Shown in pieces: positions 62,438-64,000 of a stretch of DNA of 64,000 nt (position 1 is its first letter; the number at the start of each line of letters is the position of its first letter). The position numbers and the translations under genes were made by a program. The notes under the pieces are model-generated. The model did no database searches, was not told where the DNA came from, and worked only from the letters and a program-made list of their open reading frames with translations. This DNA comes from an uncultured Fibrobacter sp. (GTDB taxonomy: Bacteria > Fibrobacterota > Fibrobacteria > Fibrobacterales > Fibrobacteraceae), in contig CAMKLO010000007.1 of NCBI GenBank assembly GCA_946413655.1, forward strand, positions 1-64,000, in the 5' to 3' direction.

Positions 62438-63208
62438 TCATTCAACCAGATCCGGATATTTCTCTTTCCAGCGCCAGTTGAACTTGCCGCACTCGCGGAT
62501 CATCTTTTCCCTGTTGCCGAAATTGTCCCAGCGGCAGGCGCTGAAGTCCTGCTTTATAAAAGCAGCCATTTCGTTATAGAACTCGATGTATTCGAGAATG
62601 CGGGGGTCTTTTTTAATATTGTCAGCAATGCATGTGGGCCTAGGCATGTTGAAATAGTGGTACTTTTCGCCATCAAAAATGAACATGTCTAAATCTGGGG
62701 CGCAATCTCGACTATCGATTGATTGTTTGCCGTCCAGCAAGAAGGACTTCATCTTATCAATCAAAGCCGGCGGCATGGGAACCCTTTTTCGGCACAGGTC
62801 ATAGACCGTAGATATCCTTTCCCTAATATTTTTTTCCATGCAACGTTCAAAATCATATCTTTTAGCGTCTAATCCTCCCTCATCAATTGAGAACAGCATA
62901 TAAATCAGAGCATCGGAACTATCTTGAGGCAAAGAAAGGATATATTCAGAACGGACATATTCATCTCCATCAAAAATATCGTAAAAATGAACATTAAATA
63001 CATCCTTTTCTTTTTCCCATTCTATATCGTCTGCATTGAACAACAAATCAAAATCTTCTTTCAATGAATGATAATCTGGAGAAAAAGTACCAGGCTTAAC
63101 AAATTCTGAGTAAAGGGGCTGTGCAGAAGGTTTTTCTGGAATATGAGTATCAAAAAAACATCCTGAAAGAAACATGCATAGAACGGCTGACAAAATAAAG
63201 GCTCGCAT
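62438..63208 (-). CDS. Lipoprotein of unknown function
   Basis: 256 residues; lipobox LSGC at residue ~17. The mature chain is acidic and helical, rich in aromatic residues, with no assigned domain. Its ATG follows the stop of the preceding gene by one base (TGATATG), so the two are translated together. It could be an immunity or accessory protein for that gene product, but nothing beyond position supports this. Confidence 0.75.
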   Translation of the reverse strand: MRAFILSAVLCMFLSGCFFDTHIPEKPSAQPLYSEFVKPGTFSPDYHSLKEDFDLLFNADDIEWEKEKDVFNVHFYDIFDGDEYVRSEYILSLPQDSSDALIYMLFSIDEGGLDAKRYDFERCMEKNIRERISTVYDLCRKRVPMPPALIDKMKSFLLDGKQSIDSRDCAPDLDMFIFDGEKYHYFNMPRPTCIADNIKKDPRILEYIEFYNEMAAFIKQDFSACRWDNFGNREKMIRECGKFNWRWKEKYPDLVE

Positions 63209-63209
63209 A

Positions 63210-63899
63210 TCAATACCCCCTGCCCTTCCAGCCTAGATAATCAATCAGGAAATACGTAATAAAATTGTTACCGTAATTGTAGCTGGAATACGCCTCATCC
63301 TTCATCACCTTTGACATGAACTCAATTTGACCATATTCCCTTGAACCGGCTTTCCTAAACGTAAACTTGGTGGCGCCATCTGCGTGATCTCCTAGACGTT
63401 CAACCGGTTCAAATCCGTTTCTCCTTAAGGCGCGCCCTATTCTTAGAAAGTCTCTTGTTTGGATCTTTTCATTGTTATCTTTCAAAAGGGCCTCCAACCT
63501 TCCCACTACAGCAACATCCTCCGGATTTGAACTATTCTGTAATATGGAGATATCTTCTTCCAACTCCTTTTTGCGGATTCCCTCACTGCTCACGTCATAT
63601 CCGTTACCGAAGGTAAAATGTCCGAACTCTCCAAGGCTAGGCAACCAAAGCTCAGCCGAGACAAGGCTTATCGTCTTACCATCTGCGGCCGCAATGCCGG
63701 TGTTGTTCCCAAATCCAAGATAAACCTTTTGTTCAAATCCCCAGCTACCGCCATCACGCTGCGAGACTTCCCCATGCAATCCAGCAACAGTACCGCCAGC
63801 ATATAGCCCTCGTCCTTCGGCACCGAAGAATCCAGCCTCGGCTCCGACAGATGCACGTACACCGGCATATGTAACGTAAGCTTCCGCATGGACAGTCAT
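63210..63899 (-). CDS. Probable C-terminal part of a larger, broken protein
   Basis: 229 residues from the first ATG. The frame is open further upstream (reading ..EVGDGFTLDRSGTFG) to an in-frame TAA at about 63953, without a start codon. This suggests a 5'-truncated or frameshifted gene. The first ~100 residues are Gly/Ala-rich and strand-like (AYVTYAGVRASVGAEAG). The last ~130 are helical with charged residues and look like a separate C-terminal domain. The final 100 bases of the window (63900-64000) hold no other gene. Confidence 0.55.
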   Translation of the reverse strand: MTVHAEAYVTYAGVRASVGAEAGFFGAEGRGLYAGGTVAGLHGEVSQRDGGSWGFEQKVYLGFGNNTGIAAADGKTISLVSAELWLPSLGEFGHFTFGNGYDVSSEGIRKKELEEDISILQNSSNPEDVAVVGRLEALLKDNNEKIQTRDFLRIGRALRRNGFEPVERLGDHADGATKFTFRKAGSREYGQIEFMSKVMKDEAYSSYNYGNNFITYFLIDYLGWKGRGY

Positions 63900-64000
63900 G
63901 CCAAATGTTCCACTACGATCCAGGGTAAAACCATCACCGACTTCAAAACAAACATAGATTTAATCTAAATTAATCCACGCACAAATGCAACTAGCTATCT

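Overview
The window looks like a chromosomal segment of a Fibrobacter species. Five FISUMP domains (the Fibrobacter succinogenes major paralogous domain) lie in three genes, two of which visibly start with a lipobox followed by a poly-Ser linker. Many small serine-linker lipoproteins, an AICAR transformylase without its usual IMP cyclohydrolase half, and large secreted multidomain proteins fit the same group. No taxonomic search was possible, so the assignment rests on family recognition.

Layout. 1-16 kb: surface FISUMP proteins, purine and tRNA enzymes (AICAR transformylase, TrmFO, a PurO-type IMP cyclohydrolase, GatB), a two-winged-helix GntR/LacI-type regulator and an outer-membrane coiled-coil/beta-barrel protein. 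16-24.4 kb: TatD-like hydrolase, Mfd, an exported protein, an Rpn/PD-(D/E)XK transposase-type protein and a ClC transporter. 24.5-42.3 kb: a visibly AT-rich defence island. 42.5-50 kb: CAP-domain lipoprotein, YbiT-like ABC-F, CvfB, OmpA and porin-like genes. 50-60.3 kb: a very large secreted protein, tRNA-Glu, PpiD-like foldase, NadB, a Ser/Thr kinase and a CvpA protein. 60.3-64 kb: an AAA/PD-(D/E)XK protein, gene debris and two unknown genes.

The defence island has three parts. (i) A four-gene + strand operon holds an AbiL/RloAB-type ATPase and TOPRIM pair, a protein of unknown family and a possible ADP-ribosyltransferase-like protein. (ii) A long - strand run encodes a type I restriction system (hsdR, hsdM, an AlbA_2/Schlafen-type protein, a GxxExxY protein, hsdS). 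Four further genes in the same direction follow: SMEK-type, HTH plus GIY-YIG, Lit-like metallopeptidase and DUF4238. This second half is the best candidate for an undescribed compound system. (iii) A second ABC-type ATPase has a TOPRIM partner cut short to about 70 residues.

Repeats are the other theme. A family of REP-like palindromes (CTGGATCC..CAGGATGAC, GATGCCC..GGGCATGACA and relatives) is scattered between genes and has also entered reading frames: an N-terminal extension, the HsdM tail, and an 80-residue insertion in the TatD-like hydrolase. A second family of ladder-like inverted repeats built on AGTTACTAG/CTAGTAACT sits just upstream of trmFO, the IMP cyclohydrolase gene and tRNA-Glu. 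At 62.0-62.4 kb lies a mosaic remnant in which pieces of mfd and of the ClC gene lie 18 bp apart, although the intact copies are 2.7 kb apart. This is a fossil of a duplication or of an older gene order.
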